Positions 21,202-32,571 of a stretch of 64,000 bases of DNA are shown one piece after another (within the stretch, counting starts at the first letter, position 1; each line of letters begins with the position of its first letter). The translations under genes were made by a program, and so were the position numbers. The DNA comes from Microcyclosporella mali (taxonomy: Eukaryota; Ascomycota; Dothideomycetes; Mycosphaerellales; Mycosphaerellaceae): positions 186,001-250,000 of the forward strand of contig NHNU01000019.1 in the NCBI GenBank assembly GCA_002785985.1, given 5' to 3'. A model generated the notes under the pieces. It had not been told where the DNA came from. It did not search any database and saw nothing but the letters and a program-made list of their open reading frames with translations.

Positions 21202-21912
21202 GACGGATGCCCTGAAAGTTGTCTGGGATCGTGTGGGTATCGCTGTTGTCTAGGTTGGTAACGCTCTCCAAAAGGAGGACATCAGAAGACTGCTAGATTC
21301 ACGATGAATTCACACTTTGACGTTTGACTTGTCGGCGGGACTAGACCGCGATCATATCGCTCGCACGCGGCCACGCTATATCAGATCAACGAAGCTCAGG
21401 CGAGCCGCGGCCGCTGACTTAATTTCCAATTGGTTGAGCGGTGGTCGATAGTGCTTCACGGAGATAAGTGGCTGCATCAGATATTCCTCCATTTGCAAAG
21501 TAGAGGTTGGGGATGGCGATCATCATCGCATTTGGCTTCGACTCGGCGCTTTTGTCTCGTCGCCACTCGGGAAAGCATAAAGGAGAAGAAGTACGGTGAT
21601 GCACGCCAAGCTTCAACACAGTGAATAGCGAAGGAAGAAAGACAATAAGAAACTCTCAGTGGACTGAGGATGAGGTGAGGGATGCGTATCCATTTGCAGC
21701 ATTGTCGATAACCGTTGTTATTCAACAAAGCAGACGATCCAGAACAGGCACGGTACTGTACTGAGGCCGCCGAAATGCAAGCGTCTAGCTACTGCGATCC
21801 TTACAGTAGCCATTCTTCGATGCATTGTTCCTTCTCCTCGCGTCATGCCCCATCGTCTCTTCGTCTTATCGTCTCACATACAAGCACCTAGCCGAAAGTT
21901 CCATGTAATGAA
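21202..21912. other. Intergenic region
   Basis: About 710 bases between the AKR start and the 3' end of the Nab3-like gene, both on the minus strand. No gene, repeat or RNA is supported. Confidence 0.4.
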
Positions 21913-24655
21913 CTACTTCCGACCATAGTTGCCTAAGCGCGCAAGAATAGCCTGCATGTCAGGAGGAGCATTGCCTGCTGATGGTGCGGCAGAAGGTGGT
22001 TGTGGTTGCTGCGTGTTCCTCATGGCAGCGTATGAGTCTTGCTGTCCAGCGTACTGCTGCTGCTGTTGCGGAGCAAGAGGATAGCCTTGCTGCGGAGGAT
22101 AACCTTGCTGTGGGGGATAGCCTTGCTGCGGAGGGTAGCCTTGCTGTGGTGGGTAACCTGCGGTCTGTGGTGTGGTAGGCGAAGCCTGATTGAGGGTGGA
22201 GAGTAGCGTCTGTAGGTTGCTTGGGTCTGGGCGGCTTGCTTGTGGTGCTACACCGGTAGGAACTCCTTGCGGTGGCATGCCATATTGCTGCGGCTGCTGT
22301 CCATAGCCGGGTGGATATCCCACAGGCGGCGCAAAGCCTTGAGGTGGAGCTGCACCCTGATGTTGGTAGCCATACTGCGGAGCTGGGGCGCCGTATTGGC
22401 CTTGATGAGCTGAAACGAAAGGACTAAGGTCAGTGATTGTCTACAGACAAGTGGGAAGACTCTCCATCACGCTCTTACCGCTATATGGGCCAGCACTTGA
22501 GGTTGGCATGACTTGTGTCGACTTCTCTCTCAATACTAGCTCTGCACAGATCTGAGGATCAAGATTGTCGTAGTCCTCGAAGTTGACGTCTCTCGATCGG
22601 GGGTTGCGCTTGAAGATCGTCAGGCCAATCTTGCTGGCATCTTGGTTGGCGCGCTTCAACTTCGATATCGCGAGGACGCCTTCCATGATTTGTCGCTTGA
22701 CCACGGCTTCCTCGTTCAGTCTCGGTGAGAGATGAAGTACATCTACGCGTACGCCACGGTCCGCAAATGCTTTCTCGACCCAGGAAATGAAGTCGCGCTC
22801 CAGGTGATCAAGGGCGAGGATCTGTACCTCAGGAACCTCGCTAGTCGGTCGTCGTGGCAAGGGGAGGTCATCTCCACGGTTGCGTGGTGGACTCTGGTAT
22901 CCTCGACCATATTGTGGCGACCTGGATCGCGCGCTGTATCTGTCGTCGAATCGATCCCGGTAGCCACGAGGTGAGGGCGAGCGATCATCACGCCTATAGC
23001 CACTGTCTCTGCTGTCTCTGCCGTACCTGCCACGCCCGCCGCCGCCACCGCCACCGCCTCTGCCTTCGCCATTTCTGGGATTGGAAACATACCTGTCAAC
23101 GTTGCTCCCGGGTCTACCTCGACCATAGTCCGGTGACCGCGATCGCCTGTCACTCTGCTGTCGCTGGTTCTTGTTGCCACCCTTATCCTGGGGCTTGCTG
23201 ATCTCGAGATCTGTACTTCGTCAGTGGTTTGGCGCGTAACTGAAACGAGATTCGATGCTCACGAATGCGCTTATCACGAATTTGTCTGCCTTCTTCAGCC
23301 GCTAGCGCCCTGCCACAGTCTTGTGTGGTCAGAAACTGTACAAACCCATAGGCTTGCTTGATTGAAATCTGTGCAAGCTCGCCATATTTGTGGAAGACGT
23401 GGAAGATGTCGCGCTTCGTGACTTTCTCGGAGGAGAGATTGCCTAAGTTATCAGTAAGTAACGAATCGTTTTCGAAGTCGTTCTGCCTCAAGCGATTGCC
23501 CGACAGGTCGTGCATACCGACAAACAAACGCGAGCCAACCGGGAATTGGCTCCACTTTGCCTCATTCACGTATTTCTTTTCCTCTTCCAAGAAGTGATCG
23601 TACTTCCGCTGGACGTCTGGTCCCCATGGCTGATCGTCTGTCGATGGCGTCTGACCTGCTGCAATCTGGTATTCTCTACGACTCTCCATAGGTGAATTGG
23701 AGACGGGAAGGTTCTGCTGAGCGCCGGAATGGTTGGGCGGCTGGTATGTGAGACTGGACGACTGTTGGGCGGAGTAGCCCGCGGAACTGGCTGCGACATT
23801 GCTGTTGGAACGGGCATGAGTCTGAATAGCATGTGGGTTATGGTAGTCCTTGATGCTGTGCGAGTGGACGTAATTGGGGTTGATGAGTGGCTGATCCTGG
23901 GGTGGAGGACGTGGTGGGAGTCCAGCAGGAGGAGCGGCGAGACCAGAGATTGACAGAGGAGAGGAAGGCTCTGTGCCAACAGCAGGCGGTTGCGCTTCAG
24001 CTTGAGATGGAGACACAGAAGGGGCAATGGACGTTTGTAAAGTGTCGAGCAGGGCTTGGACGTCACCATTTGACTGGGCTGGCACATCGTCTGCGGTTGA
24101 GGGTGCAGATTCAGGGTCAAACGCTGCAGCAGGGGCGCTGAGGTCTGAAGTGGGCACATCCGTGGGAGTGGGTTGCTCAGGCACGACAGCGGCTTGATGG
24201 TTGGGGTTGGCAAAATGATGGACGCCATTGAAAAGCTGCGCATTGAATGCAGGTTGCGCATCAGGTGGATTTGCAGCTGTCTCGTTGCTATGTGAAGTGG
24301 CGATGTCGCCTTCTGACTTGATACTGGCCTGTGGCGCATCTCCATCTGCTTTTGCAGTATCAGTCGAGCCGCTTTCTGCAGCAAGCGGTGGAGTGTGGTC
24401 GGCGGCGGAGGTACTGGCTTGCTGCTCACTCGGGTCGCGCCACGCGTCCGGCCGCAACTCAGTGTTGCGCGTTGTTGGGTCGTTCATATGTGCTTCGGTC
24501 TGGTTGAAGCCGATATCCATCATTTTGTCGAGAATGGGAATATTGGTTGGTTGAGGGAATTGCAAGGGCTTGGGCGACGCTGGAGACAGCAGATGGATCT
24601 GGCTGCGCAGGTAAGGCTCGTCGGGAGGCTCTGAATTGCGCGCCTGTTCATTCAT
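21913..24655 (-). CDS. NAB3: Nab3-like RRM RNA-binding protein (transcription termination)
   Basis: Four exons (24655-23518, 23442-23263, 23210-22479, 22409-21913) give 848 residues. In yeast, Nab3 binds nascent RNA with Nrd1 and Sen1 to end non-coding transcription in the nucleus. Order: a long Gln/Pro/Ser/Ala-rich acidic region, then an RRM with RLFVGNLSSEKVTKRDIF and AYGFVQF as RNP2 and RNP1. An RS/RGG-like basic stretch follows (RYGRDSRDSGYRRDD), then the Nab3-type domain (VEKAFADRGVRVDVLHLSP and LTIFKRNPRSRDVNFEDYD). The Gln/Pro-rich tail carries tandem PPQQGY repeats and ends in MQAILARLGNY, like Nab3. The first intron (23443-23517) is 75 bases, a multiple of three, and has no stop codon; it cuts the first RRM strand, so it is easy to miss. 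The gene is divergent from the mitochondrial GGQ hydrolase. Confidence 0.8.
22078..22160 (-). repeat. Tandem repeat encoding PPQQGY units
   Basis: About four to five 18-base units encode (Y)PPQQG in the Nab3-like tail, followed by a CAG-rich run encoding Gln. It is prone to length change. Confidence 0.75.
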
Positions 24656-25295
24656 GTGGTCGAATCAGATGCGCATCATCGGCGCGAGAGTGGGAGGAGT
24701 ATAATGACGAGCGCGCGTGAAGCTGCAGCAGGGTGTGCAGGTGCAAGAAAATGAGGGCCACGAGGAGGGCGGGCACACGCACACGCACGCGCACACACGT
24801 CGAGCTCTGAAGTGAAGGGCGAGCGAGGGGCGTCGTCTGAAGGGACAGCAAACAACACAAATGGGAGAGATGCAATCTGGCCAACCCACGCACGCCAGTA
24901 TTGCCTGCGACCGCACTGTCGTCGCCGGCGTCTGCAAAACTTCACACGAGCGATCGCTGGTGGGCAGCTTTTGGTCCACACGGAGTGACGCGAGGCGATA
25001 TTGTCAGTCGCTGGGGTGATTGCGAGCTCCAGTGGTGGTGGGAGTGATGGGTGATGGTGATGATGAGATGACCGAGTGGTCGAGTGTGGCGATGGAGATG
25101 TCGATGTCGAACAGTTGCAGTTGCCAGAAGTGGACGAGAAACGTGCGCGGATGTGGCAGCAACGGCAAGAGCACGGCGCGCTGCGGCACGGCACGACGGA
25201 CAAGCTAGCGGTCATCCCCGGAAGCAGCCCGCCGCTCGATCAGACCAAGGGACATCTCTCTATCCACAGAACAGTGTGCTACCAAACATGATGCC
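24656..25295. promoter_or_regulatory. Divergent promoter region of NAB3-like and ICT1-like genes
   Basis: 640 bases between divergent starts. A CA/CG-rich ACACGCACACGC run lies near 24775-24795. Open frames here on both strands are overlapping and mutually exclusive, so none is called. Confidence 0.4.
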
Positions 25296-25945
25296 ATGTC
25301 ACAATTGCAATGGGTGACGAGGAGGACCACTTCCCTACTGCATCAAGCAGCAGGCAATGCGGTATTCAAGAGACCCATGGCCACGAAGCGCCATGACCAA
25401 AGCGACGAGGCCGAATTCGCAGCTGCCCGTCAATGGCTCTCCAAGCTTGCCCCAGACACAATCCCACGAGATATCTGCGACGTGAGCTTCAGCAGGTCTT
25501 CAGGCCCGGGAGGACAGAATGTGAACAAGTGAGCCTGTGCTGACATCCTGAGCCACGAAATCTCACATCATGCTCATTGCCCGAAACCAGAGTATCTTCC
25601 AAAGCCACAGTCCGCATCCCTCTCGCCTCGCTCCTTCAACGCATCCCGAAAGTTTTTCATCCACCCATCATCCGCAGTCGCTATCACGCCGCCAAGTCCG
25701 CTGACATTGTCATTCAAGCGGACGATTCTCGCAAGCAGGGAGAGAACGTCAATTCCTGCTTCCGGAGACTGCACGAGCTCATTGTCCAGGCTGGAAGGGA
25801 GACTGTTCCAGGAGAGACGAGTCCTGAGCAGAGCAAGCGCGTAGAGGAGTTGCAGAAAGCTGAGTCGGCTCGACGGCGAGTGATGAAGGAGTTCCACAGC
25901 AAGAAGAAGAGCGCACGGAGATCCGGAGGCGGCAGAGATGAATGA
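25296..25945 (+). CDS. PTH4: Mitochondrial GGQ-domain peptidyl-tRNA hydrolase (Ict1/Pth4)
   Basis: Two exons (25296-25528 and 25591-25945) across a 62-base GTGAGC-AG intron give 195 residues. The codon-independent release-factor fold is clear: FSRSSGPGGQNVNKVSSKA, with catalytic GGQ at residues 72-74, and the basic C-terminal extension (ESARRRVMKEFHSKKKSARR) that enters the empty ribosomal mRNA channel in ICT1 relatives. It frees peptides from stalled mitochondrial ribosomes and is part of the large subunit in some fungi. The Arg/Ser-containing first 30 residues (WVTRRTTSLLHQAAGNAVFKR) would serve as a mitochondrial presequence. The intron falls exactly after GGQNVN, inside the motif. Two earlier ATGs (25288, 25291) are out of this frame. 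Confidence 0.9.
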
Positions 25946-26435
25946 TGCGCCTGGCGAGATGGAGAGAAATCATGAAACACACGAACGTGCTCTGCCGAGC
26001 TATTCAAACATATCTGGGTTGTGTTTCGCCGTCATCGCATGCCAGGTTATTGCAAGAAGTGTGGTTACTTCCCCTGACGCCTGAGTCCCCCAGGACTTGG
26101 ACAACTGGACGAACGCCTCGCAGTATAACGCACGTGATTTCTTCGATGATCATCATATCTTGGGACCCAATGGAGCCGCCACAGTCGGAAGAAGCAGAAA
26201 GAGAGGAGTACCAATAAGCTTTTGATCACTGGCGATACTATAGAACAGCGAAGAAAGTGGCTCTTGACCAGCAGGCGCATTCCCTGAAAGGCACGAAACT
26301 CGCCTTGGTCTTGGAAGAGATTCACCCATAACAGAAACTGCCTGGTCTACCCACCTCTTGTCTTCACATACGTCAGATGGAGGCTCTTGATGCATTTGTA
26401 CATTGCCGCGCAGAACGCCTGACATATTAACAATA
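25946..26435. other. Convergent intergenic region
   Basis: About 490 bases between the ends of the ICT1-like and GH17 genes. Only 3' flanks are expected; nothing else is seen. Confidence 0.4.
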
Positions 26436-27689
26436 TCAGGACGTATTGTGTCTAAGAATACCCCAGAACTGCTCGCAGCCAAATCCGCCCGGCGCTTTCC
26501 ACAGCTCGTCAAAGGCGCTCAGAAAGATGACATTTTCGCTTACTGCTGATTTCAATGAGCTGATCGCGACATCTTGCTCGTCCGGACTGGCGATCATTCG
26601 GTTGCCAGTACCATGCGTTTCTCCTTGCCAAGGCCAGCCAGTCTCGGTGACAACGACTTTCGTAGGGTCTTCAACACCACAGATGTGTGCGATATTCTGC
26701 CTCTGTGTTGTGACAAACTCTCCAGCTCCATCAGCTGCCGTGTTCACGTCGTAGAACGGATGGATGTTGGCCGCTGTGTAGTCAGATTTCGTGCACAGAT
26801 CCGAATTCTTTGAATCCAAGAGTACGCCGATATTCTCGACAGTGACCACTGGCCCGGTATATCCAGCAGCTCTGAGCATATCACGAGCGGTGCTCATGGC
26901 GGCCGTCACATCATCTACGCTGGCTCCACGGAAGACTGCCTCGTTGCCAACAGCTACAGTATGAATACTGTCCCAGTCGTTTTTGGCGTCATCGATGATG
27001 TTTTGTGTGTCGGCTTCCACGTCCGTCACAGTATTGAAACCAACGAAGACTTTCATGCCTTTCGGCTTGGTAGCTTGGATGAGCATGGCGACTTGGTGAG
27101 CGCCAGTGTCATAGATGCGAATGAGATCATGACCGTCAATGCTCGCCACATCGCTTGTCACCTCGTCCTGCGTTTTCACGGTGCCATCGGAATTGTATGG
27201 GGTGTACACGATCCCATGAATTCCCGAGCTTGTGCCATTCGTGCTGTCTGGAATGGAAGACTGACCCGACGGCGTTGTCGAAGCTGGAGCCTCCAGCGCG
27301 GGTGTAGTTGGTGCCGAAGGTGTGTTGTATGCTGATGGTGTATCAATCGCTGGGTTGGGGGTCGTTGAGGCCTGTACGGCCGGAGTATTCCCCACGGGCG
27401 TAGAAGCAGCAGCAGGGCCTTTCGCGGCTTGGCCGTATCCTTCCGGATGCTGATCAAGGTGTTCGGTCGGCTGAGAGGCCGCTGGGCCATTATAAGCTGT
27501 CGAGACCGGCTTTCCGTCGCTGTCAACAAATACAACGACCTGAGGCGCCGTGGCAGTCACATAAACGACATTGGTCGCAACCACCGGGTCCCGCTTTCCG
27601 TGCGCATGAATGTGATGATGGCGGCGGTCATGTGGTACTGCGTTGGCCGTTGCAACCAGCACAGTAAAAGTGAGGAATCCGGCTCTCAT
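26436..27689 (-). CDS. Secreted GH17 beta-1,3-glucanase/glucanosyltransferase (BtgE/Scw type)
   Basis: A single exon of 417 residues. Signal peptide MRAGFLTFTVLVATANA, then a His-rich stretch with a Kex2-like KR site (HAHGKRDP) and the conserved VTATAPQVVVFVDSDGKP. A Ser/Thr/Pro linker of about 100 residues precedes the GH17 barrel, which opens GIHGIVYTPYNSDGT. The acid/base is Glu250 in VAVGNEAVF and the nucleophile Glu349 in VVTETGWPW. These enzymes act in the cell wall on beta-1,3-glucan during growth and separation. The frame stays open for 96 codons upstream of the chosen Met, but the signal peptide fixes the start. No GPI signal is visible at the C-terminus (FWGILRHNTS), so the product is probably wall-associated or soluble. 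Confidence 0.9.
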   Translation of the reverse strand: MRAGFLTFTVLVATANAVPHDRRHHHIHAHGKRDPVVATNVVYVTATAPQVVVFVDSDGKPVSTAYNGPAASQPTEHLDQHPEGYGQAAKGPAAASTPVGNTPAVQASTTPNPAIDTPSAYNTPSAPTTPALEAPASTTPSGQSSIPDSTNGTSSGIHGIVYTPYNSDGTVKTQDEVTSDVASIDGHDLIRIYDTGAHQVAMLIQATKPKGMKVFVGFNTVTDVEADTQNIIDDAKNDWDSIHTVAVGNEAVFRGASVDDVTAAMSTARDMLRAAGYTGPVVTVENIGVLLDSKNSDLCTKSDYTAANIHPFYDVNTAADGAGEFVTTQRQNIAHICGVEDPTKVVVTETGWPWQGETHGTGNRMIASPDEQDVAISSLKSAVSENVIFLSAFDELWKAPGGFGCEQFWGILRHNTS

Positions 27690-28784
27690 GCTGACGATAT
27701 GAGGAATCGTAGTTGCTGATGGCTTAGATTCGAGCTTACTGCCGGCCAGCGGAGTTAGCACTTTGTTTCGATGTTGCGTGATGGCTCGTGACTGCAATAT
27801 TTGGTTGAACCAAGGTTTGAGATAGAAGGTGCTTGTATATGGAGAAAAGAGCGTGGTGAAGGCTGTCGAGTGGAGGCTCAGGAAATCTCCATCGCCGAGG
27901 GAAGCATGTGGAAGCAGCGCCGTTACATGCGTGCATGAATGGATGGGGACTGGACTCACAGCTGAAGCCCACGTCAAGTGACAGCTTGTGGGAGTGTCGG
28001 TGTTGTTGCTTTGCCAAGCGTCTAAGGAATGCTAGGATCGCTCCGCCGGGGCTGTTGTTTCAAGGAATGCAAGGTGGTGACGATATAACGAGTGGCTGCC
28101 GCTGTCTTGTGCAACGATGGGGTGTTGGTAACGACTGTGAAATGGTGGAGTGCAGCTGACCAGAGCGCAGAATCGAGGACTGGCTGATGTGATGTCGGTG
28201 AAGAAGAGAAGATGGGGTGAGGAGAGGAGAGATGACCATAATTGAAGCTCAATATCAAAGCAACAAGGAAGGCACGAGCAATGCATGACTCCAGGCCCTG
28301 GCGCCTGTCCGCATCGCTGAGCGGCACATGCATTACCCAACGCGGCTACCCCAGAATAAGCGAAAACTCAAAATTGCCGCAGAACATTTTTGACCTGCAT
28401 CATTGGCGCTTCCTACGCGCCGCACGGCTGCATCTACACTGCACTTTCGATGGCCGACATGCATATACATATATGCAAGTTGCTCCTGCATGTCAGCTTC
28501 ATCCAGCATTGCCGGCATCGCGAGAAGGAAGAAGGATGAGGATTTGTCGCAGAAAATGCAGGCTCAAGGAGGTCCATGTTGCAGCTAATTTGGCACAGGG
28601 ATGTCTTCGTGATTCTGCTACGACTCGGACTCGACACACGTTCTGGACTCTGCCGCTCCCAAGTCCGAGAACCTTGAGGATCGTTGTCATACTTACTTGA
28701 CGTCGTGATTCGACCTGCGGCCCGGTTGCAACCCTTCAATCAAAGACTTCGGCATCTGCGAATACGTGCGCCGCACTTCCGCAG
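27690..28784. other. Intergenic region
   Basis: About 1.1 kb upstream of the GH17 gene and downstream of the second AKR, both on the minus strand. A palindromic run CATATACATATATG occurs near 28460. No gene is supported. Confidence 0.4.
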
Positions 28785-29917
28785 CTACTTGCGCTCAGGA
28801 GAGTCACCGAAGCACACCGCCATCATCGCTGGTGGGTAGCGAGCTCCTGCACGTGTTTAGCGGTTGAGGAATGAATCGAGTGGATCTGAACAAACCTTTG
28901 CTGCCACCAACACTCTCTACGGCCTTCCTGAATTCCTCAACCTCCTCCTTGGTGAGCGATACGTCTACAGCCTTGGCGTTCTCCTCTAGATATTTGACAC
29001 GCTTGGTGCCCGGAATCGGGATGAAGTCCTCGCTGCCGAAATGTCAGCTGGCGGTATCGCACTTCGGGTAATCAGACTTACCCTTGAGCGAGGACCCATG
29101 CCAACGAAAGTTGACCCGGCGTACACCCCTTCTTGGCTGCCATGTCAGAGAGCAGCTTGACAAGCTTGACGTTCTCGCCGAAGTTCTCCTCTGAGAAACG
29201 TGGATGATTGAATCTGCTATCCTTCTCGTCCAGGTCGCTTCTGCTCTTGATCGCACCAGTAAGGAACCCGCGACCGAGCGGTGAATACGCAACAATCTTC
29301 ACCCCAAGCTCTCTTGCTGTCTTCAAGAAATTCGTTTGCTCGGACTCAATTTCCAGGGCAAAGGGTGAAAACTCCATCTGTGCGGCTGCGATCGGGTGTA
29401 CCTTGTGAGCTCGTCTCAGGGTTGCCGCAGAGCACTCTGAGAGGCCGAGATATTTGATTTTGCCTTCTTTCTTGAGCTCCGCCATGGCTTCCACGGTTTC
29501 TTCAATTGGCGTCTTACTGTCGACTCGATGCTGGTAGTACAGATCAATCTGGTCGACTCCAAGACGCTCCAAAGACTCCTTGCAAGCTTGCTTCACCCAT
29601 TCCTTGTCGCCACGTACCACCATTGAGCCATCAGGGTTTCTCAGGTTGCCGAACTTAGAGGCCAGGAAGATCTCCTTTCGACGACCACTCTCTTTGAACC
29701 ACTTGCCGATGAGCTTCTCGTTGGTGTGTGGGCCATAGATATCACTGGTGTCCCAGAAAGTGATGCCCATGTCGGCAGCTTTAGTGAGGACTTTGAGCGA
29801 CTCCTCATCGTTGTAGCCTCCGTACGAGGTGTAGCCGAAGGACATGCCCATGCAGCCCAGCCCTTGAGCAGAGACCCTGTCCTCGCCAATCTGGCGCTGT
29901 GGATATTTTGCGGCCAT
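28785..29917 (-). CDS. NADP-dependent aldo/keto reductase
   Basis: Three exons (29917-29082, 29032-28896, 28846-28785), with two 49-base introns, give 344 residues, the standard length for the yakc-like subgroup. The catalytic tetrad is complete: Asp and Tyr in FWDTSDIYGPHTNE, Lys in LASKFGN and His in LYYQHRVD. SECSAATLRRAHKVHP and the cofactor segment IPIPGTKRVKYLEEN follow. The last exon is only 20 codons and encodes the family ending (GARYPPAMMAVCFGD); without it translation would run on to an unlikely tail, so the intron starting GTTTGT at 28895 is well supported. It reduces aldehydes or ketones in the cytosol; natural substrate is unknown. It is divergent from the arylamine acetyltransferase. 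Confidence 0.9.
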
Positions 29918-30571
29918 ATCTGCTATCGTAGAGATCGTTCGTGGTCAGTTTGCTTTTGCTTACACTGATTGCAGGTCTTATTGACACGAGACGGCAGTCA
30001 GATGTTCGTTATATAACGTATGTTTTGCCCCAAGGCCCCTCTTTGCCCGGGAAATGCGTCATCCGCCCTATCATAAATCCGAAATCGCCGTATGCCCCTC
30101 CATGGACAAACTCCACAAATCAGCATGGGACCACACATATTGACAGGACGGTATGACTCACGATGGCAAGTCTGTGGATGAAACTCAGAAGTTGTGTCTC
30201 CAGCTCCACTGCTATTACTATCATGTTGGAGTAGCACTGTTGTTCTACAGACACATACCCAGACTTCTGGTCCTTGACAGCATCTCACAACATCCTCTGA
30301 CGAGATCTGGGGAGCGCTATTGGAATCTATTATCAGATACAATCTCATGGCACTAGATGGCTTCCAAGAATTACTGACTATTAGTAGATAGAAAGGCTTG
30401 AAATCTGGATGCTGTGCCTCGATGCGGCTGAGAGGAAAGCCAAGGCGAATTCTCGAGTTTCCTAGAGGTAGGGCGCGAGCCTGACTCACAGCCTCAGGTA
30501 CGACATATATCATACATCCTTCACGTTCCGATCGCATCGCTCCTGTTCAACCCGTTTCGAAGCTTTCAAGC
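29918..30571. promoter_or_regulatory. Divergent promoter region of AKR and NAT
   Basis: 654 bases between two divergent starts. A long minus-strand opening covers most of it but has no domain or splice support. Both promoters must lie here. Confidence 0.4.
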
Positions 30572-31519
30572 ATGGCGTCCATCTTTTCAGAGTCCCAAAT
30601 CTCTTCCCTCCTATCTCACATCGGTCTTCCGGCATCAAGGCGCTGCTCAGGGGACGCCAAAGATGACCTGCGTCTGCTCACCCAGGTTCATATTCACATG
30701 ATCTCTACAGTACCTTACGAGAATCTCTCTATCCATTACAGCAACACTCGCAAAGTCACCATCGACCCTCTCGTGGTCTTCGACAAGATCGTCACGGCAA
30801 AACGAGGTCGAGGCGGCTACTGTTTCGAAGTCAATATCATGTTCCATCATCTGCTCCGCGGCTTAGGCTTCAACGTCTACATGTCTCCCGTGAGGCCTCG
30901 GTATCGCATGGACGGAGTACCCGAGGGCGACTTTAGGGGCTGGACGCATGTCGTGAACATCGTCACCTTGTCTGACGGCACGAAATGGGTGTCAGATACT
31001 GGCTTCGGAGGTGATGGACCCACTGCGCCACTCGCGCTGGTCAAGAACGACATTCGACGCAATCTCGGCACCCAGGAGAATAGATTGCTCTCCGATCACA
31101 TTCCGACCCAGACTGTCCGTACACCGGAGACTAGACTCTGGATTTACCAGTATCGCAATAATCCGGAGCAGGAATGGAATGGTTTCTATGCTTTTGGGGA
31201 ATTTGAAGCCACGGAGTCGGACTTCTACGTCATGAGCTGGTTCACCGGACACCATCCAGACAGCTTTCAGACTTACAGACAGGTCATCGTCAAGTTTCTG
31301 AGGAGGGAGATAGCGGATGGCAATGGCGATGCTGAGATCTACGGGAAGAGGATGTTGGTGGACGCGGTCGTCAAGGAGAACTTGGGTGGGAAGACAAAGG
31401 TAGTCAAGGAGTGTCGGAGCGAGACTGAGAGGATGGAGGCATTGAAGGAATCCTTTGGCATCGAACTCACGGCGGAGGAGCAGGAGGGTATCAGAGGCTG
31501 GTCTACTGAGATCAAGTGA
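30572..31519 (+). CDS. Arylamine N-acetyltransferase
   Basis: A single exon of 315 residues. It moves acetyl (or, in some fungi, malonyl) groups from CoA to arylamines such as 2-aminophenol, detoxifying plant benzoxazolinone products and other xenobiotics. The catalytic triad is complete: Cys84 in RGGYCFEVN, His126 in GWTHVVNIV and Asp142 in VSDTGFGG. The N-terminal helical part shows VHIHMISTVPYENLSIHY, the usual V-P-F/Y-E-N-L-S motif. The C-terminal region with FYAFGEFEATESDFYVMSWF and the usual fungal insert is present. The sequence shows no signal peptide, so the enzyme is cytosolic. It is divergent from an aldo/keto reductase, consistent with a shared detoxification response. Confidence 0.92.
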   Translation: MASIFSESQISSLLSHIGLPASRRCSGDAKDDLRLLTQVHIHMISTVPYENLSIHYSNTRKVTIDPLVVFDKIVTAKRGRGGYCFEVNIMFHHLLRGLGFNVYMSPVRPRYRMDGVPEGDFRGWTHVVNIVTLSDGTKWVSDTGFGGDGPTAPLALVKNDIRRNLGTQENRLLSDHIPTQTVRTPETRLWIYQYRNNPEQEWNGFYAFGEFEATESDFYVMSWFTGHHPDSFQTYRQVIVKFLRREIADGNGDAEIYGKRMLVDAVVKENLGGKTKVVKECRSETERMEALKESFGIELTAEEQEGIRGWSTEIK

Positions 31520-31661
31520 AGAAAACCCTCGTTTCGGCCTATTTTCGACACCGGAATGTGTGTACGCCGTTGACAGCACATCGAAGCCCTTTCATAATCC
31601 CAATGCCTTCGTAACAGCTTGAGCTGTACACTGGAAACTCTCGCCCGATTGCCGAGTTTTC

Positions 31662-32571
31662 TCACTCATTCCTCAGCTTCAGTTGTGATCCTTGGGCCTC
31701 GAATAGAGCCGCCAAGTCGTTGACGAACACGGCTCGCAAGTGCTCCGCGTGCAAATCAAGCTGCTCCGCAAGAGCTTGGTTTCTAGGACGTGACGCGATC
31801 ATCTCCGCCCAGTCATCGTTTCCATCCCACGCGCTGACGATGTGCACCTCTACCAAGAGGTCGACGTCTGGAAGATGTGCCAGGGCTGCGAATGGCTTGG
31901 CGTCGAGACCAGCGCAAACAGTAGTATCGACGTCGAAGTGGATAGTGGCATGCTTCAGGTTCGGAAGACGGGCGGACAGATGATAGACGCAACCATTCGT
32001 CAATATAAGCCACATCTTTTCCTGAGACTGTGAGCCAGTAGGCGTGTTGTACTCCGCGGTCCGGACAGAGAGCTGGAAGTACCTAATGTTCGTGAACGCC
32101 AAAGATGGGAGTCTGACGTTGTAGAACATGCTTACTATTGCCGAAGTGACGTTGCTTTCGCGCAGAACTAGTCGTGTGTTCTCGTAGAGAACGGCGCCGG
32201 CTTCCTGTGAGATCTGGCGGTTCACCGCGAGGATGTCGGTGTAGACCTCTGCGCCGCGCCAGATGCAAGACGAGCAGTTGAAGGTACGGATGATAGAAGA
32301 ACGGGGATTGCAGGTGCTGCCAAGGAGGCGTCCGCCTGGACTACACCTCTTGGCGGAAGGTTCACCACAGCACTCCACTCGCTTCGCTGGTGGCGGGAGT
32401 AGAAGGAGCTCGTAAATCTTGACTCTTATCTCGGGCGGCAGCTAAAGAGAGATGTCAGTTCACCTCAGCAGTGATAACGGAGCAGGCGTGCCCGACCTTG
32501 AAGAAGCCCTTAGACCCCTCGTCTTTGTCCGTACTGACTGGCGGCTTTGTGTCACTGTCGCCGTGAGCCAT
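31662..32571 (-). CDS. F-box-like protein (fungal 2EXR type)
   Basis: Two exons (32571-32497 and 32441-31662), joined across a 55-base GTCGGG-AG intron, give 284 residues. The short first exon encodes MAHGDSDTK and ends FFKG-like; across the junction the sequence reads FFKLPPEIRVKIYELLL, the conserved start of fungal F-box/2EXR proteins. VYTDILAVNRQISQEAGAVLYEN is the usual second landmark. The rest is divergent and without named domains, as is usual for these proteins, which may act as substrate adaptors of SCF ubiquitin ligases. It is convergent with NAT, 142 bases apart. Translation from the later ATG at 32378 would lose the F-box start. Confidence 0.75.

Noticed and set aside
23566..24429. 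287-codon minus-strand frame within the Nab3-like exon 1
   Set aside because: Pro/Ser/Leu-rich alternative frame of a low-complexity coding region; no domain and same strand as the real exon.
29998..30537. 179-codon minus-strand frame between AKR and NAT
   Set aside because: No splice sites, family or balanced composition; it sits where two promoters must be.
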